From Myxococcales bacterium (lineage in GTDB: Bacteria > Myxococcota > UBA727 > GCA-2721815), in NCBI GenBank assembly GCA_002721815.1, contig PBLQ01000011.1, forward strand, positions 256,313 to 320,312: a stretch of 64,000 bases of DNA. The letters run 5' to 3'. Position numbers and translations under genes: made by a program. The notes beneath the pieces are model-generated. The model was given only the letters and a program-made list of their open reading frames with translations, made no database searches and was not told the origin of the DNA. This document shows positions 35,779 to 44,477 of this stretch, piece by piece; within the stretch, counting starts at the first letter, position 1; each line of letters starts with the position of its first letter.

Positions 35779-36279
35779 ATGTCCGCTTCACTTCCCACTC
35801 AACCCACAGCAACCTTTTTCCTGCTCGTATTGCTCATGAGTTCAGGCTGGGGCTGTACCTTGCCGTGTGAAGAAGGAGAACAAGACTTCAAGGTTTTTCA
35901 AAATGGGGAAGAGATTCAAGACGGGGCTCAGTTGGTCCTGGGCGACGTCATGGTGGGGGGCCCTCAGGGCGGAAGTCACGCCGCAGTGGGGACTTCTTTC
36001 AACACCCACATCTCGGGGGTCACCCGGAGTCAGTTCGCATCGCTCAGCGCACGTTTGGTACAAGACGGTGAAGAAATCGGCGCCTATTTTTCCGGCAGTC
36101 AATTAGACCCCGAAACGTGCAACCCCGATGACGCCATATGGGAGTTGAGCCCGAGCATCGCCATATACAATGTCGAATCCCTCCTCGATTTAGACGGCCA
36201 GCCGGTCACTCTGGAAATAACCCTTGAGGCTAATGAGGAACAAAAAAGAGAATACAGTCTCACTTTATTCGTAGAGTAG
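35779..36279 (+). CDS. Small lipoprotein, likely paralogue of the preceding gene
   Basis: A 166-residue protein starting at 35779, 11 bases after the previous stop, with AAGGAAATAATGA before it. The lipobox is SGWGC (Cys 26). The mature domain repeats the plan of its neighbour: DGEEIGAYF, ETCNPDD and ESLLDLDGQPVTLEITL match TVGAVSH, FCTPE and TSLFDLTDQTATLNVDL. No catalytic motif is seen. Its place between a large lipoprotein and a multiheme lipoprotein suggests all four belong to one envelope assembly. Confidence 0.6.
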   Translation: MSASLPTQPTATFFLLVLLMSSGWGCTLPCEEGEQDFKVFQNGEEIQDGAQLVLGDVMVGGPQGGSHAAVGTSFNTHISGVTRSQFASLSARLVQDGEEIGAYFSGSQLDPETCNPDDAIWELSPSIAIYNVESLLDLDGQPVTLEITLEANEEQKREYSLTLFVE

Positions 36280-36305
36280 TTCAATGGGGAGAACGGCACC
36301 GTAGC

Positions 36306-38342
36306 ATGACACCAACCAGACTGACATTCCAATTACTATTGTGGGTTTGGCTGTTCTACGGTGCGCCAGGCTGTTTGAGTCAGTGTGACCCTGAGCCGCC
36401 AGGGCCCAACCCCGCCGATTTTGAATCCAGCTGTGTCTATTGTCATCAATACACGCCCGAAGCCTTAGCAGAGGTCGCACATCCTTGGGCCCCCTTAAGT
36501 TGCGTGGATTGTCATGGCGGGAACCGTGATGCCTTCACTCAAGAAGAGGCACACATTGCCAAACCACAGGCTGTCACCAGCACCTACCGACATTTGGCCA
36601 CAGAAGAACTGAACAATCTCAATATGGATTATTTACGTTTTGCCAACCCTGGTGATTTGCGCGTGGCGGAAATCAGTTGTGGCTCAAAAAATCCACAAAG
36701 TATCGTGGGGGTCACCGGGTGTCACCAAGGCATCGTCGAAACCACCCAGCGGTCTGTCATGTCGACTTTCACCGGGCACTACAACATCCCGCGCTTTTTG
36801 GCTGGGCTTCAAGGGCGCGAAGCTGCAGTTGGAGCGGTCAGTCTCGAATCGCAAACGGATGATCAACCCATGGGAACCGTCATGTCCATCGAACCGCTTT
36901 TGGGCCCTGAACCCGATAGCTCCGATGTGGGCTTTGTCATGGACACCTATCTGGTCCAGGCTTGTCCCAAATGCCACGCCAATGCACCGGGGCCCAATGA
37001 TGCCTACGGCAACTACCGTTCTTCCGGATGTACCTCATGCCACATGGTTTATAATGACGATGGCATCTCCAGATCGTTGCTGCAAAACATCAGCAACCCC
37101 AACAATACCGACGGGCAATCTCCTCACCCCCAGACCCACCAATTGACCTCTGCCATACCCGTGGCCCAATGTGTTCATTGTCACTACCAGGGCGCAAGGA
37201 TTGGCTTAATGTACCAAGGCAAACGTGAAGCAGGTGGTTTTAAGGCACAAGACGAAGATGGTTTCCCCATTGATGAAGCGGCCCCCCGACCCAACCATGC
37301 CACTTACGAAGGACGCGCCATGTTCGTGAATAACCGTCCCTCTGATTTTTATATCGAATACGAAGATGACGATAATGACGGGCTTGAAGACACACCGGCT
37401 GACCTCCATCACACAGCGGGTCTCGTCTGCGCGGATTGTCACATCGGCTCCGATGTGCATGGCGATGGCTATTTATACAGCACAGGTAAATTTCAGGCGA
37501 AAATACGCTGCGAAAGCTGTCACGGCACCGTGCGAGAAACCATCCAACCCAATGATGAAGGTTTCTTCACCAACAGTGCCGGTGAGCCCATCAAAGCCCT
37601 GTATGAAAATGAAGGTAAGATCTATCTGCGCGGCAAACTGAGCGGCAAAGACCACGTGGTTAAGCAAGTCAAGGAGTCGCTCGACAACTACCCCACTTGG
37701 ACCAATTTACAAAACGCCATGGGGGTCAACGAAGACGGGTACAGTCACACCGATGACATCGAATGTCATACCTGCCACACTGGATGGCGGCAAAGCTGTT
37801 TGGGTTGTCATGTAACGGTTGGCAAAGGTTATCGGTCTCGAACGCCTAACTACCAAACAGGTACCAATGAGTTGAATTACTTCGAAGGCGAGCGTTTCTT
37901 TAGCAGCGTTAAAGATATTTTCTTAGGCATGAACCATCGTGGTAAAATATCGACCGTCTGCCCCTCCGAACAGATGTTTATTTCAATGAAAGAAAAAACA
38001 GACGAGGGTGCAGCAACGGTGATGGATATGCAGGTACGACGTACGGCCACCGGCAAACTTGGTTTTGGCTGGCAGCCCAACCATCCACACACAACCCAGC
38101 TCGTGGCCCAACCGTGCACCCTGTGTCACCTGAAAGAAGATGGCAGCAATGAGAAGGCCGTCAAAGGTGTATATGGTTTTGGCACTGGCGAATTCATGTT
38201 GCGAGACGGTGAGGGGCAAGCCTACGACCTCACACAAATTTTAGATGAAAATGGTGACCCCATCGTGGACTTTGCGCACGAGGGCACGGGGGCCGTACCA
38301 CCAGACGTCATTCAAAGGGCGATGGAGATCACCGTCCCCTAA
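36306..38342 (+). CDS. Multiheme cytochrome c lipoprotein (ten CxxCH plus one CX13CH)
   Basis: A 678-residue protein with lipobox GAPGC (Cys 23). I count ten canonical haem-binding CxxCH motifs: CVYCH, CVDCH, CPKCH, CTSCH, CVHCH, CADCH, CESCH, CHTCH, CLGCH and CTLCH. A possible eleventh lies at about residue 125-140, where a Cys is followed after 13 residues by GCH. Many free His residues between the motifs could be distal ligands, as in bis-His electron-transfer cytochromes. A membrane-anchored decahaem protein suggests electron transfer across or outside the envelope, or a haem-based oxidoreductase. I cannot place it in OmcA/MtrC, Otr or another named family. It is last of the four-gene lipoprotein block, 26 bases after the third. 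Confidence 0.88.
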   Translation: MTPTRLTFQLLLWVWLFYGAPGCLSQCDPEPPGPNPADFESSCVYCHQYTPEALAEVAHPWAPLSCVDCHGGNRDAFTQEEAHIAKPQAVTSTYRHLATEELNNLNMDYLRFANPGDLRVAEISCGSKNPQSIVGVTGCHQGIVETTQRSVMSTFTGHYNIPRFLAGLQGREAAVGAVSLESQTDDQPMGTVMSIEPLLGPEPDSSDVGFVMDTYLVQACPKCHANAPGPNDAYGNYRSSGCTSCHMVYNDDGISRSLLQNISNPNNTDGQSPHPQTHQLTSAIPVAQCVHCHYQGARIGLMYQGKREAGGFKAQDEDGFPIDEAAPRPNHATYEGRAMFVNNRPSDFYIEYEDDDNDGLEDTPADLHHTAGLVCADCHIGSDVHGDGYLYSTGKFQAKIRCESCHGTVRETIQPNDEGFFTNSAGEPIKALYENEGKIYLRGKLSGKDHVVKQVKESLDNYPTWTNLQNAMGVNEDGYSHTDDIECHTCHTGWRQSCLGCHVTVGKGYRSRTPNYQTGTNELNYFEGERFFSSVKDIFLGMNHRGKISTVCPSEQMFISMKEKTDEGAATVMDMQVRRTATGKLGFGWQPNHPHTTQLVAQPCTLCHLKEDGSNEKAVKGVYGFGTGEFMLRDGEGQAYDLTQILDENGDPIVDFAHEGTGAVPPDVIQRAMEITVP

Positions 38343-38448
38343 ATGCTCGCAGATAACACGCAGTCGATATTTCTCGCCATCAACTCCATTCAGGTTTTGG
38401 CCTATGAATTTGTATCAAAACCGAATATCACGCGCCAGCTCACGAGTC

Positions 38449-41313
38449 TTAAGCCTCTAACTCCGCCTTTAATCGATCTAAACTTTGTACCAACTCGAAC
38501 CGAGCCCCTTTTGATAGCCCATCTAACATTTTGTTACCTTCTTCCAATGCGGCCTGGGCTGCCCGGAGGTCGCCGGATAACCGCATCACTTGCCCTCGGT
38601 AGCTGACCGCCAAGCCGAGCAAACGTTGGCCAGACTCTTGTTGTCGAACGATGGCTTCACCTTCCGCCACCAACTGCTTTGCCTGGGAAAACATCGATAA
38701 ACGCGCCATCACTTCCCCCAAAGCACACATGAAATATCCCGTGGCTTTGACTTGCAGCTGTTGGCACAACAAAACACACTCTTCGAGGTACTGACGGGCT
38801 TGAACGTAATGCTGGTCCTCCAAAAACGCCAACCCCATATTGCCAAGGGTTATGGTTTCTTCAAATCGCTGGCCTTCTTCTCTCAAAATTTGCAGTGCGG
38901 CCTCATAGTTGTGAAGACCTTCGTCCCGAATGCCATGATCCAGCAATAAATCACCAAGTGCCCGGTGCACCCAACCTTCAGCGGCTCGGCTACCAATCTG
39001 CCGATGAATGCGTAAGGCGCCTTTGAAATATTGACGCGCCTCTCGCAATCTCTCTTCGTCATTGAGTTCATGATGAAAGCGATATATTTTTCCTAACAAC
39101 CCCAAAGTAACGCCTTCTTGCAACCGAATTTGGTGTTTGCGGTGTAGCAGCAAAGCCCTACGACAGAAGGTTTCAGCTTCTTGAAGGTTACCAAAATGGG
39201 TTTGTAAGTCACCCAGCTGGGTCAAAATGGTCCCTTCGCTCACTTCGTCATCAATGCTTTTGGATAACGCCAAAGCTTCAGTTAGAAGTGATTCAGCGTG
39301 GCCTGCATGCTCTGACCATCGACTTAATTTTGCTTTTTGTAGCAACAAGCGAACCCTTAAGGCATCGGGCACCCCTGTTTGTCCCTCGATTTGGCTGGCT
39401 GTTTCAATGGCATCTCGAAATGGTCCCTGTTCACCGTAAACATGCATTGCGGCCAGACCGAACAATACAGCATCTTTACCGTTTCCTTCATTTAATGAGA
39501 AAGATAATCCAGTTTGAATGTTCTCCAACTCAAACACCAGCTTCTGTCGTCGGCGTGTACCGCCCTTCATGGAAAAAGAATCTAAATGGTCCTGTTCTCC
39601 AAATTGGACATAGTATCTCGCGTGACGCACAAGGACCTCCCCTTCCGGATCAGCGTCGCTATTCTTTCCCATTTCAGCTAATTGCATGGCACCGTATTCA
39701 CGAATGCTCTCAAATAGATGGTACCGATGGTATCCTTGCCAACACATTTTCCGTTCCCATAAATGCATTTCAACCAAACGGTGCGCAATACGTTTGATGG
39801 AAGGGGCATCAGGAAACGGCGCCAGGTTGACCACCGCATTCACGGCCTTGAGATCGAACCCACCTCTAAAAACCGTGGATTGCGCCAGAACCGCCTTCTC
39901 CCAAGGATCGAGCAGGTTCCACGACCAATCAATGGTGGCTTTGAGTGTTTTCTGTCTGGGCTCAGCATGGGGGTCTCGGTTTTGCAGTAATTTGAATCGC
40001 TGATTTAGACGCGCCAAAATTTTTGCGGGCGACAAAATATTTATACGTGAGGCCGCCAGTTCAATGGCCAAAGGGATGCCATCCAAACGCTTCACCAATT
40101 CTCGCACCACTTCTTTGTTTTGTTCGTCCAGAACAAAAGCATAGCTCCTGGTCTTTGCGAATTGTTCAAACAGCCGAGAACCATCTTGGTCATTCATTGG
40201 ACCCAAAGGTAAAGGGGCCTCATCCATCAGCCCTAATTGACGCCTTGACGTCACCAAAAAATGAGCATGCGGTGCACCCTCTGCCCAGCTCTCCACCGTT
40301 TGTTCTCCAAGGGACGTTAAGTGCTCAAAATTATCAATGATGATCAGCACCCGACCGCAGTCTCTGATGGCCTCGGTTAAAGCTTGGATTTGGTCTTCTT
40401 CATCGCGAAACTCATACAAAGACAAGGACAAGGAATTGGCCAAGGTGGTGAGAAACTCTCCCAAGGTGTGAGCACTCGCGACATCCGCATACCACACGCC
40501 ACCAGGGTAATGAACCAACTGCATGGACCCGTACCTGATCGCCAATCGGCTCTTTCCAACGCCTCCCGGCCCAACAAGACTCACCACCTCATGGCCTTCA
40601 TCAAAAAGATGGGAAACTGCCTGTAACGATTTTTTGCGACCCACGAACGCATTGGGTTGGTGCGGCAAATTACTTTTGTGAGCCCCCAGCGCGCGCAAAG
40701 GAGGGAAGAGTCTCTCACTCAGTTCCTGGGGTTGAATTTGAAAAAGGCGGCCGGCCTCTTGAACCCCCCGCAGCCGATAAACCCCCAAATCAATAAAATG
40801 CAAGGTATCTAAACGATCGTCCGATTCTAATACTTCGTTGCTCAATAGGATCTGACCGCCATGACCGGCGTTGGCAATGCGAGCCGTTCGGTTCACGGAA
40901 GGCCCAAAATAATCCATCCTGCCAGTGACAGGGTCGGCTTCACAGGAGGGCTCACCCACATGAATCCCCATGCGAACCCGTAACCCACGATACAGGATTT
41001 TACCATCTGCGGTGGTGACTTCAGCGCCGAAGGATTCGTCGATGATCTCTTGAGGCCACGGGGCACCGACCAACTGTTCTTGAACCCTTAAGCACCACTG
41101 GGCCGCATCCATGGCATGGGCAAACGCGGCCATGAACACATCGCCTTCTGATTTAACTTCATAGCCCTGGCAGGTTTCTAAATTCTCTCTAAGAATCCCA
41201 TTGTAGAGGGCGTTCGCTTCGGCCATAGGTCCAGTGGCCCGATCCCACAACCCAGTGGCCCCTTGAACATTGGCAAACACCAAAGTGACTTGACCGACAG
41301 GCGCTTGTGTCAT
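38449..41313 (-). CDS. Class III cyclase-STAND ATPase-TPR protein, C2-like (metal Asp lost)
   Basis: A 954-residue protein. Residues 8-195 are a class III nucleotide cyclase domain in which the first metal Asp is replaced: FANVQG has N15 where the paralogue has D15. K54 (EVKSEGD), D58, D134 (MDYFGP), N141 and R145 (VNRTARI) remain, that is the purine-binding Lys and the transition-state Asn/Arg. Walker A is GPGGVGKS near 248-255 and Walker B is VLIIIDNFEH near 321-331, then TSRRQLG, as in STAND signalling ATPases. Residues 620-930 are tetratricopeptide repeats (for example EAETFCRRALLLHRKHQ). It lies 9 bases downstream of its paralogue. It probably cannot act as a homodimer with a full two-metal site. 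Confidence 0.9.
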   Translation of the reverse strand: MTQAPVGQVTLVFANVQGATGLWDRATGPMAEANALYNGILRENLETCQGYEVKSEGDVFMAAFAHAMDAAQWCLRVQEQLVGAPWPQEIIDESFGAEVTTADGKILYRGLRVRMGIHVGEPSCEADPVTGRMDYFGPSVNRTARIANAGHGGQILLSNEVLESDDRLDTLHFIDLGVYRLRGVQEAGRLFQIQPQELSERLFPPLRALGAHKSNLPHQPNAFVGRKKSLQAVSHLFDEGHEVVSLVGPGGVGKSRLAIRYGSMQLVHYPGGVWYADVASAHTLGEFLTTLANSLSLSLYEFRDEEDQIQALTEAIRDCGRVLIIIDNFEHLTSLGEQTVESWAEGAPHAHFLVTSRRQLGLMDEAPLPLGPMNDQDGSRLFEQFAKTRSYAFVLDEQNKEVVRELVKRLDGIPLAIELAASRINILSPAKILARLNQRFKLLQNRDPHAEPRQKTLKATIDWSWNLLDPWEKAVLAQSTVFRGGFDLKAVNAVVNLAPFPDAPSIKRIAHRLVEMHLWERKMCWQGYHRYHLFESIREYGAMQLAEMGKNSDADPEGEVLVRHARYYVQFGEQDHLDSFSMKGGTRRRQKLVFELENIQTGLSFSLNEGNGKDAVLFGLAAMHVYGEQGPFRDAIETASQIEGQTGVPDALRVRLLLQKAKLSRWSEHAGHAESLLTEALALSKSIDDEVSEGTILTQLGDLQTHFGNLQEAETFCRRALLLHRKHQIRLQEGVTLGLLGKIYRFHHELNDEERLREARQYFKGALRIHRQIGSRAAEGWVHRALGDLLLDHGIRDEGLHNYEAALQILREEGQRFEETITLGNMGLAFLEDQHYVQARQYLEECVLLCQQLQVKATGYFMCALGEVMARLSMFSQAKQLVAEGEAIVRQQESGQRLLGLAVSYRGQVMRLSGDLRAAQAALEEGNKMLDGLSKGARFELVQSLDRLKAELEA

Positions 41314-41322
41314 GAATGCGCC

Positions 41323-44300
41323 TCATGCACTTTCAACAAAACGATTCTCCGAATACCGACGCAGACTTAATTCTAAAAATTTCAAACTGTCCCGAACATC
41401 ACCACTTTGTGTGGCCAAAGAGGGTTGTCCTTGAGGATGCGCCACCGACACCGGCCCCTTCTTTTCAGCCTGCGACTTGCGCTCTAATGCGGCCTTAAAA
41501 TGCAACTGTGCCGTGGCCATGTCGTTGTTTTGTTTTGCCACGCGGGCACGTGCCACATCGACGAGACCTTCACAAACGCTCACAGCCGCAACACCCAAAT
41601 CATCTCCAATCTCTTTTAAAACCTCTGCAGCTTCACACATGTTGGCTTGGGCCGTCTCTATTTCTCCCTCTTCGGCCAACAACGCACCAAAAAATGCTTT
41701 AAAATAGGCCAAATTGAGTTTGTCACCACGCGACTCGTAAATGTGAATGGCCGCCTCGTAAGTCTCTCGGGCCTTGCCTAATTGACCGTCTTGAAAATAA
41801 AGCGTGGCCAAGTTCCCTAAAAAAACGCTTTCGGCCACACGCGCACCCACTTCTTCAAGTTTTGACATGGCTGCCTCATAAAGATGCGCCGCAGAAGGGA
41901 CCATGCCTTTTTCAGCCTGAATGATTCCTAGACTTCCCAGGATGACGCCCTCACTGCGCCGGTCCTTAATGGAACGTGCCATTCCCAATGCGCGGATGTA
42001 ACAATCTTGCGCCTCATCAAACCGTTCTTGATCCAAATGAAGGGTGCCCAGCACAATTCGCCAGGACTCTTCATTGAAGCGGTCCTGGACCCGCTCAAAG
42101 AAAGCAATGGCCTCTTCGAGCATTTTGACATTTTTTGTGATGCGACCAATTTGGGCCGTGGCCTTGGCGTGAGTCGGGCCGTCCTGTGCTGTCTCGGCCA
42201 ATGCTTGCGCTGCACGCCAATAGTCCAATGACGCCTGTCGTTGCGTATTGTGGACGGCATTACCCATTTGTAAAACGGTCTGGGCCTCCCGTTGAAGGTC
42301 CTTGTTACTTTGAAAAATTTGTCGCGCGGCTGAATAATCCTGGTAGGCATGCTCCATTTCATCACGCTGCCACCACCATTCGCCCCGTGCCTGCAACACC
42401 CGAGCCTCGAGCTGTGAGTTTTGTTTTTGGGCTAAGGCGAGTGAGCGATCCAGCATAGTGCCGTATTGCTCCAACGGACTTCGAATTAAAAAGAAAGGAT
42501 GCATGCACAGAAGCACTTCGATGGCTTTGGCCGGGTCCTTTTCAAGAAAATAGTCGTGGGTAGCATTGAGGTTGTCTCGCTCTAACACCAACCGGTCCAG
42601 GCACTTCACCCCCTCTGCGCCCGAAAGGCCATCGCTCCATTCCCGGCCCATCTTTAGAAAATAGCTGGCGTGCCCCAGCCTCGCCTTTTCGTTTTCAGTA
42701 GATTGACTCAATGCTTGGAGCGCGTAATCCCGAACGCTTTCATACATTCCAAATCGAATTTCGTCGGGAAACTCATGAACATCCCAGGTGTGCAGAAAGG
42801 ATTTATCATGCAAAGATTCGATAATATCCAGAACCCAAGGGACGTCATCATCATCGAACGCCACCACATCTTCTGCACTCTCTAAATAGAACCCATTACG
42901 GAACAGCGCACACCACATTAATGCAGATTGCTCCCAACTTTCTAGAAGGCCCCATGACCAGTCGATGGTTGCATTCAAGGTCTGTTGTTTGCTTTTGTCA
43001 TCCTGTTCATGGGCGGCCGCCAGATCAATTTTATTTTTAAGGTGTGTTAAAATATCGGTCAGGCTTAACCCTTTTACCTGTCCGGCTGCCAATTCAATCC
43101 CGAGAGGAATACCATCCAGTCGGCTCACGATGTCCTTCACGCATGCCGTCTCTTGTTCGTCTAACTGGTAGCTGGCATCGTGATTGACCGCGCAGGATTC
43201 AAAGAGCATCACGCTGTGGTCTTCATTCAGAGGGTCAAGATGAAAAATGCGTTCACCCGCCACACCCAAACGCATCCGTGAAGTCACAATAAAGTGCGCC
43301 GATCGGGCATGTAACATCCACTGACCCACCACATGCTGGGCCTCTTGTGCCACATGCTCAAAGTTATCGAGGATGAGAAGAATAGAACCACGTCCCGCAA
43401 TGGCAAAACCCAGCTGCTCGCTCATTTCGGCTTCACTGTGAACCTTGTTCATGGGCACCGACAAAACGGTACTCACGGTCAATAAAACGTCTTTGAGGTC
43501 TGTGGCCTCAGATAGGTCAAAAAACCACACCCCACCATCGTAGTCGGATAAACGCAAGCTGCCATACCGAATGGCCAATCGACTTTTACCCATCCCCCCC
43601 GGGCCCAAGAGGGTCACCACACGGTGAGAGTGGTCAAAGTATTCTTCTAAAGCACGCAGCGAGGCTTGGCGGTTGACAAAGGGAATTTCATAATGGGGCA
43701 AATTGGTCCGGTGGGCATCTTGGGTTCGAATGGGCGGAAAAGTTCGCTGAGCCAAAACGCCAGCGGACACCTGAAAAATATGCTCCGGCTCATCCATCCA
43801 TTTGATGCGATGTTGGCCAAGGTCAATGGTCGTCAAACGTTCTCGTTGAGATAACGCTTCAAACACGGAAGCACTGATCAATATCTGTCCCCCGTGTCCA
43901 GCGTCTGCAATCCCCACGGCACGGTGCACCATGGGGCCTACGTAATCCACTCTTCCGGTTAAGGGCACGTCACGGATTTCGGGTTCCCCGTAATGTACCC
44001 CCATGCGAACACGAAGCCCCCGAAACAAATGCTGTTGCGCGCCGTTAAAGACTTCGCCTGCTTCGATGGACTGTAAAATGGTTTCCGGCCAAGTGGCTTC
44101 TAACAGTTCTTGTTGGGCCTGGATGCACCAAGACACCGCATCAAAAGGCGTATGAAAAGCAAGAACGAAAGCGTCTCCTTCTGTCCGTACTTCATAACCT
44201 CCAACGTTCGCTAAAACACGCCGCAGGACTTCATTGTGAACGCTTAAAGCTTCTTGCATGCCCTCTGGGTAAAGGTCCCACAACAGTGTCGAGCCTTGAA

Positions 44301-44346
44301 CATCCGTAAAGACCAACGTGACATGACCTGATGGCGCTGTAGACAT
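41323..44346 (-). CDS. Class III cyclase-STAND ATPase-TPR protein, C1-like (Asn/Arg lost)
   Basis: A 1007-residue protein that aligns with its downstream paralogue without gaps over the first 146 residues. The metal site is intact: D15 (FTDVQGST) and D58 (RTEGDAF). The purine Lys is R54, the transition-state Asn is H141 and the Arg is G145 (MVHRAVGIAD), so this domain resembles the C1 half of mammalian adenylyl cyclase. D134 (VDYVGP) is kept. The ATPase has GPGGMGKS near 248 and ILLILDNFEHV, then TSRMRLG. The C-terminal half is TPR-rich (FDEAQDCYIRALGMAR, GKARETYEAAIHIYE). It is the first gene of a tight two-gene operon. Expected role: STAND/TPR sensing of a ligand or protein, leading to dimerisation with the partner and cyclic nucleotide synthesis. 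Confidence 0.9.
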   Translation of the reverse strand: MSTAPSGHVTLVFTDVQGSTLLWDLYPEGMQEALSVHNEVLRRVLANVGGYEVRTEGDAFVLAFHTPFDAVSWCIQAQQELLEATWPETILQSIEAGEVFNGAQQHLFRGLRVRMGVHYGEPEIRDVPLTGRVDYVGPMVHRAVGIADAGHGGQILISASVFEALSQRERLTTIDLGQHRIKWMDEPEHIFQVSAGVLAQRTFPPIRTQDAHRTNLPHYEIPFVNRQASLRALEEYFDHSHRVVTLLGPGGMGKSRLAIRYGSLRLSDYDGGVWFFDLSEATDLKDVLLTVSTVLSVPMNKVHSEAEMSEQLGFAIAGRGSILLILDNFEHVAQEAQHVVGQWMLHARSAHFIVTSRMRLGVAGERIFHLDPLNEDHSVMLFESCAVNHDASYQLDEQETACVKDIVSRLDGIPLGIELAAGQVKGLSLTDILTHLKNKIDLAAAHEQDDKSKQQTLNATIDWSWGLLESWEQSALMWCALFRNGFYLESAEDVVAFDDDDVPWVLDIIESLHDKSFLHTWDVHEFPDEIRFGMYESVRDYALQALSQSTENEKARLGHASYFLKMGREWSDGLSGAEGVKCLDRLVLERDNLNATHDYFLEKDPAKAIEVLLCMHPFFLIRSPLEQYGTMLDRSLALAQKQNSQLEARVLQARGEWWWQRDEMEHAYQDYSAARQIFQSNKDLQREAQTVLQMGNAVHNTQRQASLDYWRAAQALAETAQDGPTHAKATAQIGRITKNVKMLEEAIAFFERVQDRFNEESWRIVLGTLHLDQERFDEAQDCYIRALGMARSIKDRRSEGVILGSLGIIQAEKGMVPSAAHLYEAAMSKLEEVGARVAESVFLGNLATLYFQDGQLGKARETYEAAIHIYESRGDKLNLAYFKAFFGALLAEEGEIETAQANMCEAAEVLKEIGDDLGVAAVSVCEGLVDVARARVAKQNNDMATAQLHFKAALERKSQAEKKGPVSVAHPQGQPSLATQSGDVRDSLKFLELSLRRYSENRFVESA

Positions 44347-44415
44347 ACAATCCTTTGCAAACCGTTGAAGAAGAATTACCGGTTGGACTCAACCTTTGGT
44401 TCTCAAAAAAATCCT

Positions 44416-44455
44416 AAAAAAAAGCGGACCCATTTGAGAAACCAAATGACTCCGC
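44416..44455 (-). terminator. Rho-independent terminator of the RCC1/TlpA lipoprotein operon
   Basis: Read on the minus strand, GCGGA-GT-CATTTG (44455-44443) pairs with CAAATG-GG-TCCGC (44436-44424) around a short loop with a two-base mismatch, followed by eight T. It lies 22 bases after the stop at 44478. Confidence 0.75.
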
Positions 44456-44477
44456 CACTTTTTTGCCGAAGCGAGGG

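Noticed and set aside
38343..38460. A small plus-strand gene downstream of the cytochrome gene
   Set aside because: The frames here run into the antisense of the cyclase gene and lack a start context; this is simply a convergent gap.
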